The position numbers and the translations under genes were made by a program. A DNA stretch of 64,000 nt from Bradyrhizobium mercantei. Lineage in GTDB: Bacteria; Pseudomonadota; Alphaproteobacteria; Rhizobiales; Xanthobacteraceae. The DNA is taken from positions 26,653 through 90,652 of the forward strand of contig NZ_MKFI01000006.1 in the NCBI RefSeq assembly GCF_001982635.1, in the 5' to 3' direction. This document shows positions 53,383 to 62,072 of this stretch, piece after piece (the first letter of the stretch is position 1; the number at the start of each line of letters is the position of its first letter). Under the pieces are notes generated by a model. It saw only the letters and a list, made by a program, of their open reading frames with translations. It did no database searches and had not been told where the DNA came from.

Positions 53383-54438
53383 TCAGGCGCCGGAATCACC
53401 GCGCTTGCGGACCAGAACCGCCTCATGATGCGGCTCGGCGCGGGGACCCGAATCAGCCTGCGGCAGCCGTTTGAGTCGGGCGCCGACGATAACCTCCCGA
53501 AACGTCAGCAAGATTACAGATATGACGAACGGGGCAATATAGTAGAGCAGGCGGAACAGCAGCATACCGCCGAGCAGGTCCTCGCGGTCCATCTGCCAGA
53601 GGCCGACCAGCATGGCGGCGTCGAACACCCCGAGCCCGCCCGGGGAATGGCTGGCGAAGCCGAGCAGGGTCGCCGACACGAAGATCACCGCGACCACGAC
53701 GAAGCCGAGATTGGGCTCGTCCGGCACCAGCACGTACATCGCGAGCGCGCAGAAGCCGAGGTCGACGATCCCGATCATGATCTGGAGCAGCGTCAGCGGA
53801 CCGCCCGGCAGGGTCACGGTCCAGGGGCCGCGGCCCACCACCCGCGGCTGGGTCCAGACCCAGACCACATAGGCGACCAGCGCGATGATGATCCCGAACG
53901 CCAGCGTGCGGTTGAGCCAGGGCGGCAGCTGGTCGATGTTGGCGGCGGCCTCCGGGTGGTATGCGATGCCGAGCCCGAGCACGGCGGCATTGCCGAGCCA
54001 GAAGGTGAGGCCGGCGAGGAAGCAGATCTTGGCGACGTCGATCGCGTTCAATCCCCAGGCCGAATAGATCCGGTAGCGCACCGCGCCGCCGGTGAAGACG
54101 CTGGCGCCGACATTGTGGCCGATCGAATAGGAGGTGAACGCCGCGAGCGCGTTGATGCGGTAGGGCACGTGGGCGTGGCCGATCGCGCGCACCGCGAACA
54201 GATCGTAGAAGGTCAGCGTGAAATAGCCGGCTGCGACGAACAGTCCCGCCAGCGCGATTTGTCGCGGCTCGGTGCTCTTGATGGCCTCGAGCACCTCGTT
54301 GGTGTCGATGCCGCGCAGCATGTGGTAGAGGACGTAGCAGGCGATGCCGATAACGGCGATGCTGATGACAACACCCAGCCGGTGCAGGATTTGCTTCTGG
54401 CGCAGAAACGCCATCGCCCTGCCTATTGCTTCCAGCAT
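53383..54438 (-). CDS. UPF0104/LPG-synthase-type membrane protein
   Basis: 351 residues, about eight helices. The domain is related to the flippase region of lysylphosphatidylglycerol synthase (MprF N-terminus): motifs YSIGHNVGASVFTGGAVRYR and FASHSPGGLGVFDAAML are conserved. The ending is a cytoplasmic charged tail. Proteins of this type are thought to move lipids or polyisoprenyl-linked groups, but no activity is proven for this one. Separated by 84 bp from phoR on the same strand. Confidence 0.9.
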   Translation of the reverse strand: MLEAIGRAMAFLRQKQILHRLGVVISIAVIGIACYVLYHMLRGIDTNEVLEAIKSTEPRQIALAGLFVAAGYFTLTFYDLFAVRAIGHAHVPYRINALAAFTSYSIGHNVGASVFTGGAVRYRIYSAWGLNAIDVAKICFLAGLTFWLGNAAVLGLGIAYHPEAAANIDQLPPWLNRTLAFGIIIALVAYVVWVWTQPRVVGRGPWTVTLPGGPLTLLQIMIGIVDLGFCALAMYVLVPDEPNLGFVVVAVIFVSATLLGFASHSPGGLGVFDAAMLVGLWQMDREDLLGGMLLFRLLYYIAPFVISVILLTFREVIVGARLKRLPQADSGPRAEPHHEAVLVRKRGDSGA

Positions 54439-54788
54439 CTAGACCTCGAATTGCGATCCCGCGACGACGGCTCCCGGGCGACCTCCGCCGGCGCTTCGCT
54501 GTTCCCTGCCCCGTGTAGCGCGTTTTTTGCCGGAGTGGAATTCGTCAAAGGACAATAAAACGCGCATCTTCAAGATATTAGGAATGATTCATGACAGCGG
54601 GTACACAAATATGCGCGTTTCTCGCCACCTTCGACAAGACTTGACGTGGGCGTGCGGCAGTTAGCCCGCCGAACCGAGCGCAAAGCCATCCGGGAAACTA
54701 CGGGAAGTGCACACTGCGGTGGCACCCGATCGGCGAAAATCGCCGCCGCGATGGTCACGCGACGGCGATGAGGCAAGCCTGCGGTTCG
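54439..54788. other. 350-bp intergenic region
   Basis: Nothing firm. A 68-residue frame on the minus strand (54570-54776) ends in a CxxC-type AYLCTRCHESFL, but its codon use weakens towards the end, so it was not accepted. Confidence 0.4.
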
Positions 54789-55016
54789 TTATGCCCGCGC
54801 AGTCGCCACCGCGGTGACGATTTCGGCGGCATCGGGGAAATGCCCCTTCACGCGCTTGGCGATCACTTTGCCGTCAAGCGCGACCTCGAAGATGCCGCCC
54901 TTGCCCGGCACCAGCTTCGCCTCGAGCCCGAGGCGCTCGCGCAGCAGCGCGGCGGCTTCCCTGGCGCGCTTCTCGTAGCCGCAGGGACGGCAATAGGTGA
55001 TCGAGAGATCGGTCAT
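54789..55016 (-). CDS. Rdx/SelW-family thioredoxin-like protein
   Basis: 75 residues. The fold starts with a strand and CRPC (YCRPCGYEKRAREAAALL), the CxxC form of the CxxU site in selenoprotein W/T/H. The C-terminal half GGIFEVALDGKVIAKRVKGHFPD is the family tail. The start MTDLSITYCRPC is preceded by GGAGAG; an upstream ATG six codons earlier is in frame. It is the last gene of tetR-dehalogenase-rdx, 18 bp after the dehalogenase stop, so redox function may support that operon. Confidence 0.88.
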   Translation of the reverse strand: MTDLSITYCRPCGYEKRAREAAALLRERLGLEAKLVPGKGGIFEVALDGKVIAKRVKGHFPDAAEIVTAVATARA

Positions 55017-55034
55017 GGCACGCTCTCCATCCAC

Positions 55035-55943
55035 TCATGCGGCGAGATGCTGCGCGTTTACGGCCTCGATGCCCGCGATCCAGCCTGTAACCGAGCGGCC
55101 GATCGCCTCCGGATGATCTTCCTGCAGATAGTGCGCGCCGGCACCGAGCTGAATGACCGCGCAATGCTGCAGCCGTGCGGCAAAGTCGGCGGCGAAGGCC
55201 GGCGACACCAGCGCCCCGGGAGAGCCGGCAAACAGCAGCTTCGGATAGGTCGATGCCGCCAGCGCCGCGTGCGCCGTGGTGAGTGCCGCATAGACGTCAG
55301 CCGGCTCGTCCGCGATCGGTAATTCGCGCGGCAGCATCAAGGTCGGTTTGCGGCTCTCGCGGGTCGCGAACGGCGCACGGTAGGCTTCCATCTCTTCCTC
55401 GCTGAGCTTGCGCAGGATCGAGCCGGGCAGCACGCGCTCGACGAATGCATTGTTGTCGAGGACCATCGCCTCGCCCTCGCCCGGTGTGCGGAATTTGCGG
55501 AACGTTTCCCTTGCGCCCTCGTGCTGGTGGAAGTCGGACCAATCCCGCATCGGGCGGATGAACTCCATGAAGGCGAGCCCGCGCACCAAATGCGGGCGGC
55601 GCGCCGCGAGGTGGAATGCGAGCGCCGTGCCCCAATCCTGGGCGACGAGATACGCCGAGGTGATGCCGAGTTCGTCGATCAGCGCGTCGAGATAGTCGGC
55701 CTGATCGAAGAAGCGGTAGGCGATGTCGGGCTTGCCGGAGTGGCCGTAACCGATCAGGTCGGGGGCGATGCAATGCCCGACCGGCGCCACCAGCGGCATG
55801 ATGTTGCGCCAGATATAGGACGAGGTCGGATTGCCGTGCAGGAACAGCACGTGCGGCGCGTCGCTGCGGCCAAGCTCGCGGTACGCCATCGTGGTCCCGA
55901 GCACGGCGCGATGATGCAGGCTGATATCGGCAGATGTCGTCAT
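55035..55943 (-). CDS. Haloalkane dehalogenase, HLD-II type
   Basis: 302 residues. Nucleophile Asp103 and halide-binding Trp104 in VAQDWGTAL, second halide ligand Asn38 in FLHGNPTSSYIWR, catalytic acid Glu127 in MEFIRPMRDW, base His271 in GAGAHYLQEDHP. The full pentad of the DhaA/LinB group is present, unlike simple esterases. It hydrolyses carbon-halogen bonds of haloalkanes in the cytoplasm. It starts at an ATGA overlap with tetR, so is coupled to its regulator. Natural substrate is unknown. Confidence 0.92.
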   Translation of the reverse strand: MTTSADISLHHRAVLGTTMAYRELGRSDAPHVLFLHGNPTSSYIWRNIMPLVAPVGHCIAPDLIGYGHSGKPDIAYRFFDQADYLDALIDELGITSAYLVAQDWGTALAFHLAARRPHLVRGLAFMEFIRPMRDWSDFHQHEGARETFRKFRTPGEGEAMVLDNNAFVERVLPGSILRKLSEEEMEAYRAPFATRESRKPTLMLPRELPIADEPADVYAALTTAHAALAASTYPKLLFAGSPGALVSPAFAADFAARLQHCAVIQLGAGAHYLQEDHPEAIGRSVTGWIAGIEAVNAQHLAA

Positions 55944-56530
55944 GGCAACTCCTTGAACACGGTATGGAATGCGATCGTCTTGAAACGTTCGAGCGCGGCA
56001 GCGCTGCGTTCGACCTTCATGCGCAGCATCGCGCCCTGCCAGGATGCGAGCAGGAAATCGGCAAGCTCGTCGGCATTGAAGTCGGAGGCGATCTCGCCTT
56101 TGGCCTGAGCCTCGGTGATGCAGGCGACAAACGGCGTGCGCCATTCCCGGAAGATCTCGTCGAGCTGCTCGCGCAGCATCTCGCTCGAGCCCGATGCCTC
56201 GAGGCTGAAATCGCCGATCAGGCAGCCGCGGGTGAAGCCGTCATGCGCGAGCTTGCCGGTGATCAGATCGAGATAGCGGCGGAGCCGTTCGCGCGGCGCC
56301 AGCGTCGTGTCGCCGAGTGCTTCGGCGACCAGGCCGCGCACATAAAGGAAGTAGCGGTCGAGCACTTCGGAGGCGAACAGCTCCTTGGAGCGGAAGTGGT
56401 TGGTGAACGAGCCCTGCGGCGCGCCGGCGGCAGCGGTCACGTCGCGCACGCTGGTGCCGTGATAGCCGGTCCGGAACATTTCCTTCAGGCCGGCGTCGAG
56501 GATGGCATCGCGGAGAGAGGGTTTTGGCAT
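55940..56530 (-). CDS. TetR family repressor
   Basis: 196 residues. Helix-turn-helix at 8-55 (LRDAILDAGLKEMFRTGYHG, TSVRDVTAAAGAPQGSFTNHF) and a TetR_C-type ligand domain with LITGKLAHDGFTRGCLIGDF. The RSKELF motif follows the HTH. The start is 11 bp downstream of a perfect 18-bp palindrome, its likely operator. It is first in the operon tetR-dehalogenase-rdx, so is probably autoregulated and induced by a ligand, perhaps the dehalogenase substrate. Confidence 0.94.
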   Translation of the reverse strand: MPKPSLRDAILDAGLKEMFRTGYHGTSVRDVTAAAGAPQGSFTNHFRSKELFASEVLDRYFLYVRGLVAEALGDTTLAPRERLRRYLDLITGKLAHDGFTRGCLIGDFSLEASGSSEMLREQLDEIFREWRTPFVACITEAQAKGEIASDFNADELADFLLASWQGAMLRMKVERSAAALERFKTIAFHTVFKELP

Positions 56531-56541
56531 GGACGTGATTT

Positions 56542-56559
56542 AATACGTACGTACGTATT
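56542..56559 (-). promoter_or_regulatory. Probable TetR operator, perfect palindrome
   Basis: AATACGTACGTACGTATT, a perfect 18-bp inverted repeat with a repeated TACG core, 11 bp upstream of the tetR ATG. The match to the known QacR/TetR-type TACGTA-rich operators is general, not specific. Confidence 0.75.
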
Positions 56560-56639
56560 GATGTCAAGCACTAAAATGCATGCGGCGCGCGCCACGCGTG
56601 GCGGCGCCGCACCGGTCCAATGATCAAGGGTTTAGGGGA

Positions 56640-56936
56640 TCAGCTCGCGGGCTTGCTGCGCGAAACCACCCAGTCGCGCAGCCAGGAGCCGATCGCGCAT
56701 CCGACGAGATAGAGCGCGAACATCACCAGGAACAGATCGAGCCAGTAGCCGAAGCGGCCGGGCACGATCCGCGCGAACGACGCGGCCACCAGCGCGGCGG
56801 CGAGCACCGCCAGCCAGATCATCCAGACGCGCGAGAGGGCCTGCGCCCGATGCACCACCGATATCCAGCCCATGCCAAAGCCGAGCAGCGCGGCACCGAG
56901 CAGCCAACCCCAGAAGAATGTCGCGAGCACGGTCAT
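56640..56936 (-). CDS. Small membrane protein following ompA-like gene
   Basis: 98 residues with three hydrophobic segments (TFFWGWLLGAALLGFGMG, WMIWLAVLAAALVAASF, FLVMFALYLVGCAIG) and a basic tail. It begins 2 bp after the OmpA-family stop, on the same strand, so is co-transcribed and probably coupled. No family is recognised. The fit suggests a membrane partner for the OmpA protein. Confidence 0.75.
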   Translation of the reverse strand: MTVLATFFWGWLLGAALLGFGMGWISVVHRAQALSRVWMIWLAVLAAALVAASFARIVPGRFGYWLDLFLVMFALYLVGCAIGSWLRDWVVSRSKPAS

Positions 56937-56938
56937 CG

Positions 56939-58333
56939 CTACTTCACCACGAATTCGATGCGGCGGTTCTGCGCCTTGCCGTCTTCACTCTCGTTGCCGG
57001 CGAGCGGCTGCGTGCTGCCATAGCCGATCGGCGTGAAGCGGTTGGCCGGCAGGCCGGCGCGCACGAGGTAATCGACCACGGCCTGCGCGCGACGCTCCGA
57101 CAATGCCTGGTTGGCCGCTTCCTCACCGTCGCTGTCGGTATGGCCGGCGACCTCGATCGTCGCATTGGGGCAGCGCATCGCGGTCTCGATCAGCCGGTCG
57201 AGCAGACCCGCGGAGTCGGGAACGATGTCGGCCTTGCCCGTGTCGAAGCGGATCTTGGCCTTCGACAGGATCTCGGAGAACAGCTGCTGGCACACGGTGG
57301 GATCGACCGGTGCCGCCGCCGGCTTCACGGTGACCTCGGCCTTGTACTGCCAGCCCTGCGGAAAGTCCTTGCCGAGCCCGTCGCGGATCTGGCCGGCGGC
57401 GGCGTCATAGAGCGCATCGCCGGACAGCTTCACCTCGCGGTCCGACACCACGAGCGTTCCGGTCGACAGCCGCGACAGCGCGCCGAGCGCCGGCACCACC
57501 GCGGCCGCGAAGCCTGACGGCGCGCCGAGGCTGGCCTTGAGATTATCGACCACCTTCTCGCTGAAGAACTTGCGGCCGGCGGCGGCGACCAGCGCGGCAT
57601 GCACGTTGTTGTCGGGCACGTAGCCGGTCAGCGTCAGCGTCACCGCGACCGGATCCTTGTAGGCCTGGAACACGTAAGGCGGCGCCTTGATGTCGTTGGC
57701 GGCGACCGAATAGCCTTCCGGCAGATTCTTCAGCGCCGCCGCGACCGCTTCGCGTCCGCCAAGCTCGCGTGCCATGCCGGCGAGATTGACCTTGTTGTCG
57801 GTCAGCGTGATCTTGCCGTCCTTCAGCTTGCCGATCTGGTCGAGCAGCAACAGCGCCGCCGCGTCGAACCGCTGCGGCGCGCCGCGGGCGAGCGCCATCT
57901 GATCGACCACCTCGACGCCGCCGAGAGCGGCCTTCGCGGCCTCGGTCAGCTTGCTCTTGCTCGCCGGCAGCGGCGCATTGCCGCCGAGCGTGACGCGCAC
58001 CACGTCGCGTTCGGCGGACCAGACAAACGGCTTGGCTTCGGGAACAAGGCGGGTCTCGTCGTTGACCAGCCGCACGCCCGGCACGGCCTCGACCGACGCC
58101 ACCGCGCTGAGACGCCCGTCTTCGGAGAAGGCGTTGGCCGCGAACGTGACGTCGCGGCCGTCGACGCTGATGCGACGCTTGTCGAGCACGGTGTCCTTGA
58201 GTGCGGCATTAGAACGCGCGGCAAGGTCCGCTTCGACCGTTGCCGTCGAGCTCCAGGCCGCGATACCCCACAGCACGACCAGTGGAATCACCCCCGGCCA
58301 CCACTTGCTACTCCACTTGAAAAGTCCGTGCAT
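56939..58333 (-). CDS. OmpA-family protein with BON-like repeats, membrane anchored
   Basis: 464 residues. An N-terminal transmembrane helix (WWPGVIPLVVLWGIAAWSS) anchors the protein in the inner membrane. The middle has several BON-like repeats: LKDTVLDKRRISVDGRDVTF, LKDGKITLTDNKVNLAG. The C-terminal OmpA peptidoglycan-binding domain is residues about 345-460, with IEVAGHTDSDGEEAANQALS and RRAQAVVDYLVRAGL; the Asp and Arg for diaminopimelate are present. It probably links membrane and peptidoglycan. Followed at once by the small membrane protein. Confidence 0.92.
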   Translation of the reverse strand: MHGLFKWSSKWWPGVIPLVVLWGIAAWSSTATVEADLAARSNAALKDTVLDKRRISVDGRDVTFAANAFSEDGRLSAVASVEAVPGVRLVNDETRLVPEAKPFVWSAERDVVRVTLGGNAPLPASKSKLTEAAKAALGGVEVVDQMALARGAPQRFDAAALLLLDQIGKLKDGKITLTDNKVNLAGMARELGGREAVAAALKNLPEGYSVAANDIKAPPYVFQAYKDPVAVTLTLTGYVPDNNVHAALVAAAGRKFFSEKVVDNLKASLGAPSGFAAAVVPALGALSRLSTGTLVVSDREVKLSGDALYDAAAGQIRDGLGKDFPQGWQYKAEVTVKPAAAPVDPTVCQQLFSEILSKAKIRFDTGKADIVPDSAGLLDRLIETAMRCPNATIEVAGHTDSDGEEAANQALSERRAQAVVDYLVRAGLPANRFTPIGYGSTQPLAGNESEDGKAQNRRIEFVVK

Positions 58334-58420
58334 TCAGCGTCCTGCGGGTCGGGAACCAGAGAGAAAACAAACCCTTGGCTGACTGTCAAACCCCAAATCA
58401 AGCGCCATGGCGGGGGCGCC

Positions 58421-59560
58421 ATGTCGGACCGGGATAACAGTTTCTTCAGTGGTCTTTCGCTAAGTTTGCGGCGGAATGCAAATCGGCCGGCCCGCGCCCT
58501 CATGAAACAACTCCGCAACACCGTGATCCGTGCCGGGATGGAGGCGCTGTATTTCTCGGGTGCGCATATCCTGCTGCGGCCGATCTTCGCCGGCGTCGGC
58601 GCCATCTTCATGCTGCACCACGTCCGCCCGCGGCGCAGCGACGCGTTCCAGCCCAACCATCATCTCGAGGTCACGCCGGACTTCCTGCGCGCGATGCTGA
58701 CGCATCTGCGCGCGCTCGACGTCGACGTCGTCACCATGGACGAGGCGCATCGCCGTCTCACCGAACGGAATTTCGCGCGGCGCTTCGCCTGCTTCACCTG
58801 CGACGACGGCTATCGCGACAACCGCGATTTCGCGCTGCCCGTCATGCGCGAGTTCAACGCACCGTTCACCGTCTTTGTCGCGAGCGACTTCGCCGAGGGC
58901 TGCGGCAAATTGTGGTGGATCGCGCTGGAGCGGGTGATCGCGGCAGCGTCCGCGATCGAGGTGCCGATCGACGGCACCATGACGCGGATCGACACCGCGA
59001 CGCCGCAGGCCAAGCGCGCTGCGTTCGGCCGCATGCACGACTGGCTGCGTTCGTTGCCGGGCGAGCAGGAGATGCAGGCCGCGATCTCCGAGCTGTGCGT
59101 CCGCCATGGCGTCGACGAGAGCGGCATCGCGCGCGAGCTCTGCATGTCATGGGACGAGCTGCGCGGCTTTGCCGACGACCCGCTGGTCACCATCGGCGCG
59201 CATACCATCAGCCACTGCAATCTGGCCAAGCAGAGCGAGACCATCGCATCGTTCGAGCTCGCAACCAGCCGGGCGCGGATCGAGGATGCGCTGCAGCGGC
59301 CGGCGCTGCATCTCGCCTATCCCTATGGCGACCGCATCGCCGCCGGGCAGCGCGAATTCGCGCTCGCCAAATCGATCGGCTTCCGGACCGCGGTGACGAC
59401 GCGGCCCGGCATGCTGTTTCCGGAAAGCGCCGACCACCTGACCGCGTTGCAGCGGGTCTCGCTGAACGGCAATTACCAGGACGCGCGCCTGCTGCCGGTT
59501 CTGACCTCCGGCGCCGCCACCGCGGTGTGGAACGGCTTCCGCCGCATCGACGCGGCGTGA
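58421..59560 (+). CDS. Polysaccharide deacetylase family protein
   Basis: 379 residues. The NodB-like fold has the metal motif CFTCDDGYRDN (DD pair), the His pair in TIGAHTISHCNL and the late motif LAYPYGDR, so the catalytic set is present. Family members de-N-acetylate or otherwise hydrolyse glycans. Start is uncertain: ATG 58421 follows GGGGGCG, while an ATG at 58502 (MKQLRNTVIRAG) fits the usual family start. No signal peptide is clear, so it may be cytoplasmic or non-classically exported. Single gene. Confidence 0.88.
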   Translation: MSDRDNSFFSGLSLSLRRNANRPARALMKQLRNTVIRAGMEALYFSGAHILLRPIFAGVGAIFMLHHVRPRRSDAFQPNHHLEVTPDFLRAMLTHLRALDVDVVTMDEAHRRLTERNFARRFACFTCDDGYRDNRDFALPVMREFNAPFTVFVASDFAEGCGKLWWIALERVIAAASAIEVPIDGTMTRIDTATPQAKRAAFGRMHDWLRSLPGEQEMQAAISELCVRHGVDESGIARELCMSWDELRGFADDPLVTIGAHTISHCNLAKQSETIASFELATSRARIEDALQRPALHLAYPYGDRIAAGQREFALAKSIGFRTAVTTRPGMLFPESADHLTALQRVSLNGNYQDARLLPVLTSGAATAVWNGFRRIDAA

Positions 59561-59589
59561 TCGAGCTTTCCGTAGCCCGGATAGAGACT

Positions 59590-60315
59590 CTACGCCAATA
59601 GCAACAGCCCCGACACCAGCAACAGGCCGAGGATCACCCGCCTGAAGTTGGCCTCGTTGATGTTGCGGAACGCGAAGATGCCAAGCCACGAGCCGGCGAG
59701 CAGCGCCGGAGCACCGAGGACGACGTCGTAGGCGACCTTCATCGAGAGGTCGCGATGCAGCAGCATCATCACGAGCGCCGAGATCTGCATCGCCGCGATG
59801 AAGGGTTGCACCAGGCCGCGCTGCTGTTGTTTCGGCACGCCATGGATATCGCACCAGATGGTCGGCAGCGCGCCGGGCATCGCGGTCAATCCGCCGATCA
59901 GGCCGCCGCCAAACCCGACAAGCGCGTTGCGCCCCTCGGGCAAGCGGCGGTAGCCGATCGCGGGCCTGAACAGCATGTAGCCGGCATACAGCGCGACCAT
60001 GATGCCGAAGCCTTCGCGAAAGGTCCGGCTATCGGTGTTGTGCAACAGCCAAAGCGCAAGCGGCACCCCGATCAGCCCGCCTGCTATCAGCGACAGGCTC
60101 TGCCTCCACTGGATGTTGTGCCGAAGCGCCCACAGATTGGCCCCCTGCACGCCGACGCTGCAGGCCATCATCAGCGGCACCGCCTCGGTCGGCGGCATCG
60201 CATGCAACAGGATCGCGCCGGCGATTGCCGAAAACGCAAAGCCGGCAAGGCCGGACACGAAGGCGCCGCAAAACACTGCGGCGCTGAGCACGAGGAATGA
60301 CGTCACGTCGGCCAC
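59590..60315 (-). CDS. TauE/SafE family sulfite exporter-like protein
   Basis: 241 residues, about eight helices in two repeats. Motifs: GAFVSGLAGFAFSAIAGAIL near the N-terminus and GFGGGLIGGLTAMPGALPTIW in the second half, the repeated proline/glycine turn of the family. The GTG at 60315 has GGAGG seven bases upstream. TauE/SafE proteins export sulfite, sulfoacetate or similar anions; this one is the shorter type. Substrate unknown. It follows the two micro-genes after 47 bp. Confidence 0.9.
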   Translation of the reverse strand: MADVTSFLVLSAAVFCGAFVSGLAGFAFSAIAGAILLHAMPPTEAVPLMMACSVGVQGANLWALRHNIQWRQSLSLIAGGLIGVPLALWLLHNTDSRTFREGFGIMVALYAGYMLFRPAIGYRRLPEGRNALVGFGGGLIGGLTAMPGALPTIWCDIHGVPKQQQRGLVQPFIAAMQISALVMMLLHRDLSMKVAYDVVLGAPALLAGSWLGIFAFRNINEANFRRVILGLLLVSGLLLLA

Positions 60316-60362
60316 GAATGGACCTCCGTTGATGGCAGGGATGATGGATGAACCGGAGAACG

Positions 60363-60554
60363 CTAGTCGGTGTGAACCGCCCTCGCCTCCTGTGGCGCGG
60401 CCGCATCGGCCGAGGCCGCCGGCATCAGCAATGTTGCAGTGAGGAGGTGCAGCACAAGAAATCCGAGTGCGATGGCAATCAACAACGTGGTCTCGCCGAT
60501 CTCAGGGAGACGGATGATCGATTTGCGCGTCGCCGACCGTTCACCGATGGACAT
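60363..60554 (-). CDS. Small single-pass membrane protein overlapping its upstream gene
   Basis: 63 residues: MSIGERSATRKSIIRLPEIG, one helix TTLLIAIALGFLVLHLLTAT, and an Ala-rich acidic tail. The ATG at 60554 is preceded by GGAGGG, which is contained in the last codons of the 60541-60753 gene. The overlap is 14 bp in another frame, so translation is probably coupled. Function is unknown. Confidence 0.6.
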   Translation of the reverse strand: MSIGERSATRKSIIRLPEIGETTLLIAIALGFLVLHLLTATLLMPAASADAAAPQEARAVHTD

Positions 60555-60753
60555 TACCGCCCTCCGGATTGATGCGGTGCCGATCGGCACGATCGATCAG
60601 ATGCTGATATTGCTTCAGGACGCGGCGCGTCTGGAGCCGCCGCGTGGAATGCATTGCGCCGAGGATGGCCGCGAAAAGTCCCTTCCGCCGTCGTCCAAAA
60701 TGAATGAGGGTGACAGGCATCACGCCGGTCACCGGCAATGAAATGTGCTTCAT
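60541..60753 (-). CDS. Small basic protein preceding the membrane microprotein
   Basis: 70 residues: MKHISLPVTGVMPVTLIHFG, then a basic RRRKGLFAAILG and a helical HSTRRLQTRRVLKQYQHLID. AAGGAG is well placed before the ATG at 60753. Its final codons (NPEGGNVHR) encode the ribosome site of the next gene. It has no recognised domain. The hydrophilic basic tail suggests binding to nucleic acid or membrane lipid. Confidence 0.6.
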   Translation of the reverse strand: MKHISLPVTGVMPVTLIHFGRRRKGLFAAILGAMHSTRRLQTRRVLKQYQHLIDRADRHRINPEGGNVHR

Positions 60754-60992
60754 TACTGGAACTCCTTGATCCGGAATTCCACCCCACGCGCATGATGCGT
60801 CAAATCGGCTGACCTGCTTGTGCACTGCATCACATCTCAAGAAAGCTTGATCGGGTAGATGCGCGCGCCCTGCGGGCAAACAGATCAGAACAACGCCGGA
60901 GATTGATCGCGCATCGGGTTCGCCCGTCCCGCTGGTTCCTTGACTAGCTCCGTCAACACGGCCAGAACGCTTGCCATAGCCAAGGAGGCAAC

Positions 60993-61793
60993 ATGTTCAA
61001 GGATCTGTTTTCACTGAAGGGCCGCGTCGCAGTGGTGACCGGGGGATCGCGCGGCATCGGCAAGATGATCGCGGCCGGCTTCCTCGCGCAGGGCGCCGCC
61101 AGGGTCTACATCACCGCGCGCAAGGCTGGTCCCTGCGAGGCCACCGCCCAGGAGCTTTCCGCCGCCTATGACGGCGAATGCATCGCGCTGCCGATCGACA
61201 TCTCGACCGTCGAGGGCTGCGACAAGCTCGCGAGCGAAATCATCAAGCGCGAGCCGAAGCTCGACATCCTCGTCAACAATGCCGGCGCGGCATGGGGCGC
61301 GGACTTCGACGAATTCCCGGAGAGCGGCTGGGACAAGGTGATGAACCTCAACGTCAAGTCGATCTTCTTCCTGACCAAGGCGCTGGCCAAGCCGCTGCGC
61401 GCGGCGGCGAGCCACGACAAGCCGGGCAAGGTCATCAACATCGCCTCGATCGACGGCATCTTCGTCAATCCGATGGAGACTTATTCCTATGCCGCGAGCA
61501 AGGCCGCGGTGATCCACCTGACGCGCCGGATGGCGACGCGCCTGATCAAGGACAACATCAACGTCACCGCGATCGCGCCCGGCGCCTTCAAGTCGGACAT
61601 GAACCGGGCCGCGCGCGACCACGCGGATGAAGTCGCCCAACGCGTTCCGTCGCGGCGGGTCGGCAGCGACGAGGACATGGCGGGCACCGCGATCTATCTC
61701 GCCTCCCGCGCCGGCGACTATGTCGTGGGCAACACCATCGCGGTCGACGGCGGCGTGGTCTACGCGACCGCGGGACTGGAGATCGCGGGGTAG
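60993..61793 (+). CDS. Short-chain dehydrogenase/reductase
   Basis: 266 residues, classical SDR. Cofactor site TGGSRGIG at 16-23; NNAG at 95-98; catalytic Ser152 in ASIDG and YxxxK at Tyr166-Lys170. A TARKAG stretch follows strand 2, compatible with NADP preference. AAGGAGG precedes the ATG. It is convergent with boxB across a repeat-rich gap, so the box operon is unlikely to include it. Substrate unknown. Confidence 0.93.
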   Translation: MFKDLFSLKGRVAVVTGGSRGIGKMIAAGFLAQGAARVYITARKAGPCEATAQELSAAYDGECIALPIDISTVEGCDKLASEIIKREPKLDILVNNAGAAWGADFDEFPESGWDKVMNLNVKSIFFLTKALAKPLRAAASHDKPGKVINIASIDGIFVNPMETYSYAASKAAVIHLTRRMATRLIKDNINVTAIAPGAFKSDMNRAARDHADEVAQRVPSRRVGSDEDMAGTAIYLASRAGDYVVGNTIAVDGGVVYATAGLEIAG

Positions 61794-61836
61794 CACGGTA
61801 TCGAGGCGATCGACCTTCGCGGCCATTCCTACCGCT

Positions 61837-61940
61837 GTCATGCCCCGGCTAGACCGGGGCATCCAGTACGCCGCGGCCTCTCAATCCTGCCCAGCGGTCT
61901 CTGGAATACTGGATCACCCGCTTTCGCGCGGGTGATGACG
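61837..61940. repeat. Palindromic intergenic repeat, family D, copy 3
   Basis: GTCATGCCCCGGCTAGACCG at the left, ATCCAGTACGCCGCGGCCTC in the core, TCTGGAATACTGGATCACCC and GCGGGTGATGACG at the right. Lies between the SDR and boxB. Confidence 0.8.
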
Positions 61941-62072
61941 GAATGAGCGCGCGATACAGAAAGAAAAGGGGCGAGCCAGGACCTTGTTCGGCTCACCCCT
62001 CTTCGGCCCCTCCGGGAGGAGAGGAACTGTCGGGTCATGATGCGATCCGCATCATGGCCCGATTTATTGTTT

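Noticed and set aside
52189..54558. 789-codon open frame on the plus strand
   Set aside because: Crosses phoR and the UPF0104 gene on the opposite strand; composition is that of a shadow frame.
54570..54776. 68-residue frame with C-terminal CTRC
   Set aside because: There is no convincing ribosome site, and the third-position GC drops in the tail; conservation would be needed.
55699..56108. Plus-strand frame in the dehalogenase/tetR junction
   Set aside because: Antisense to two strongly supported genes with catalytic and HTH motifs.
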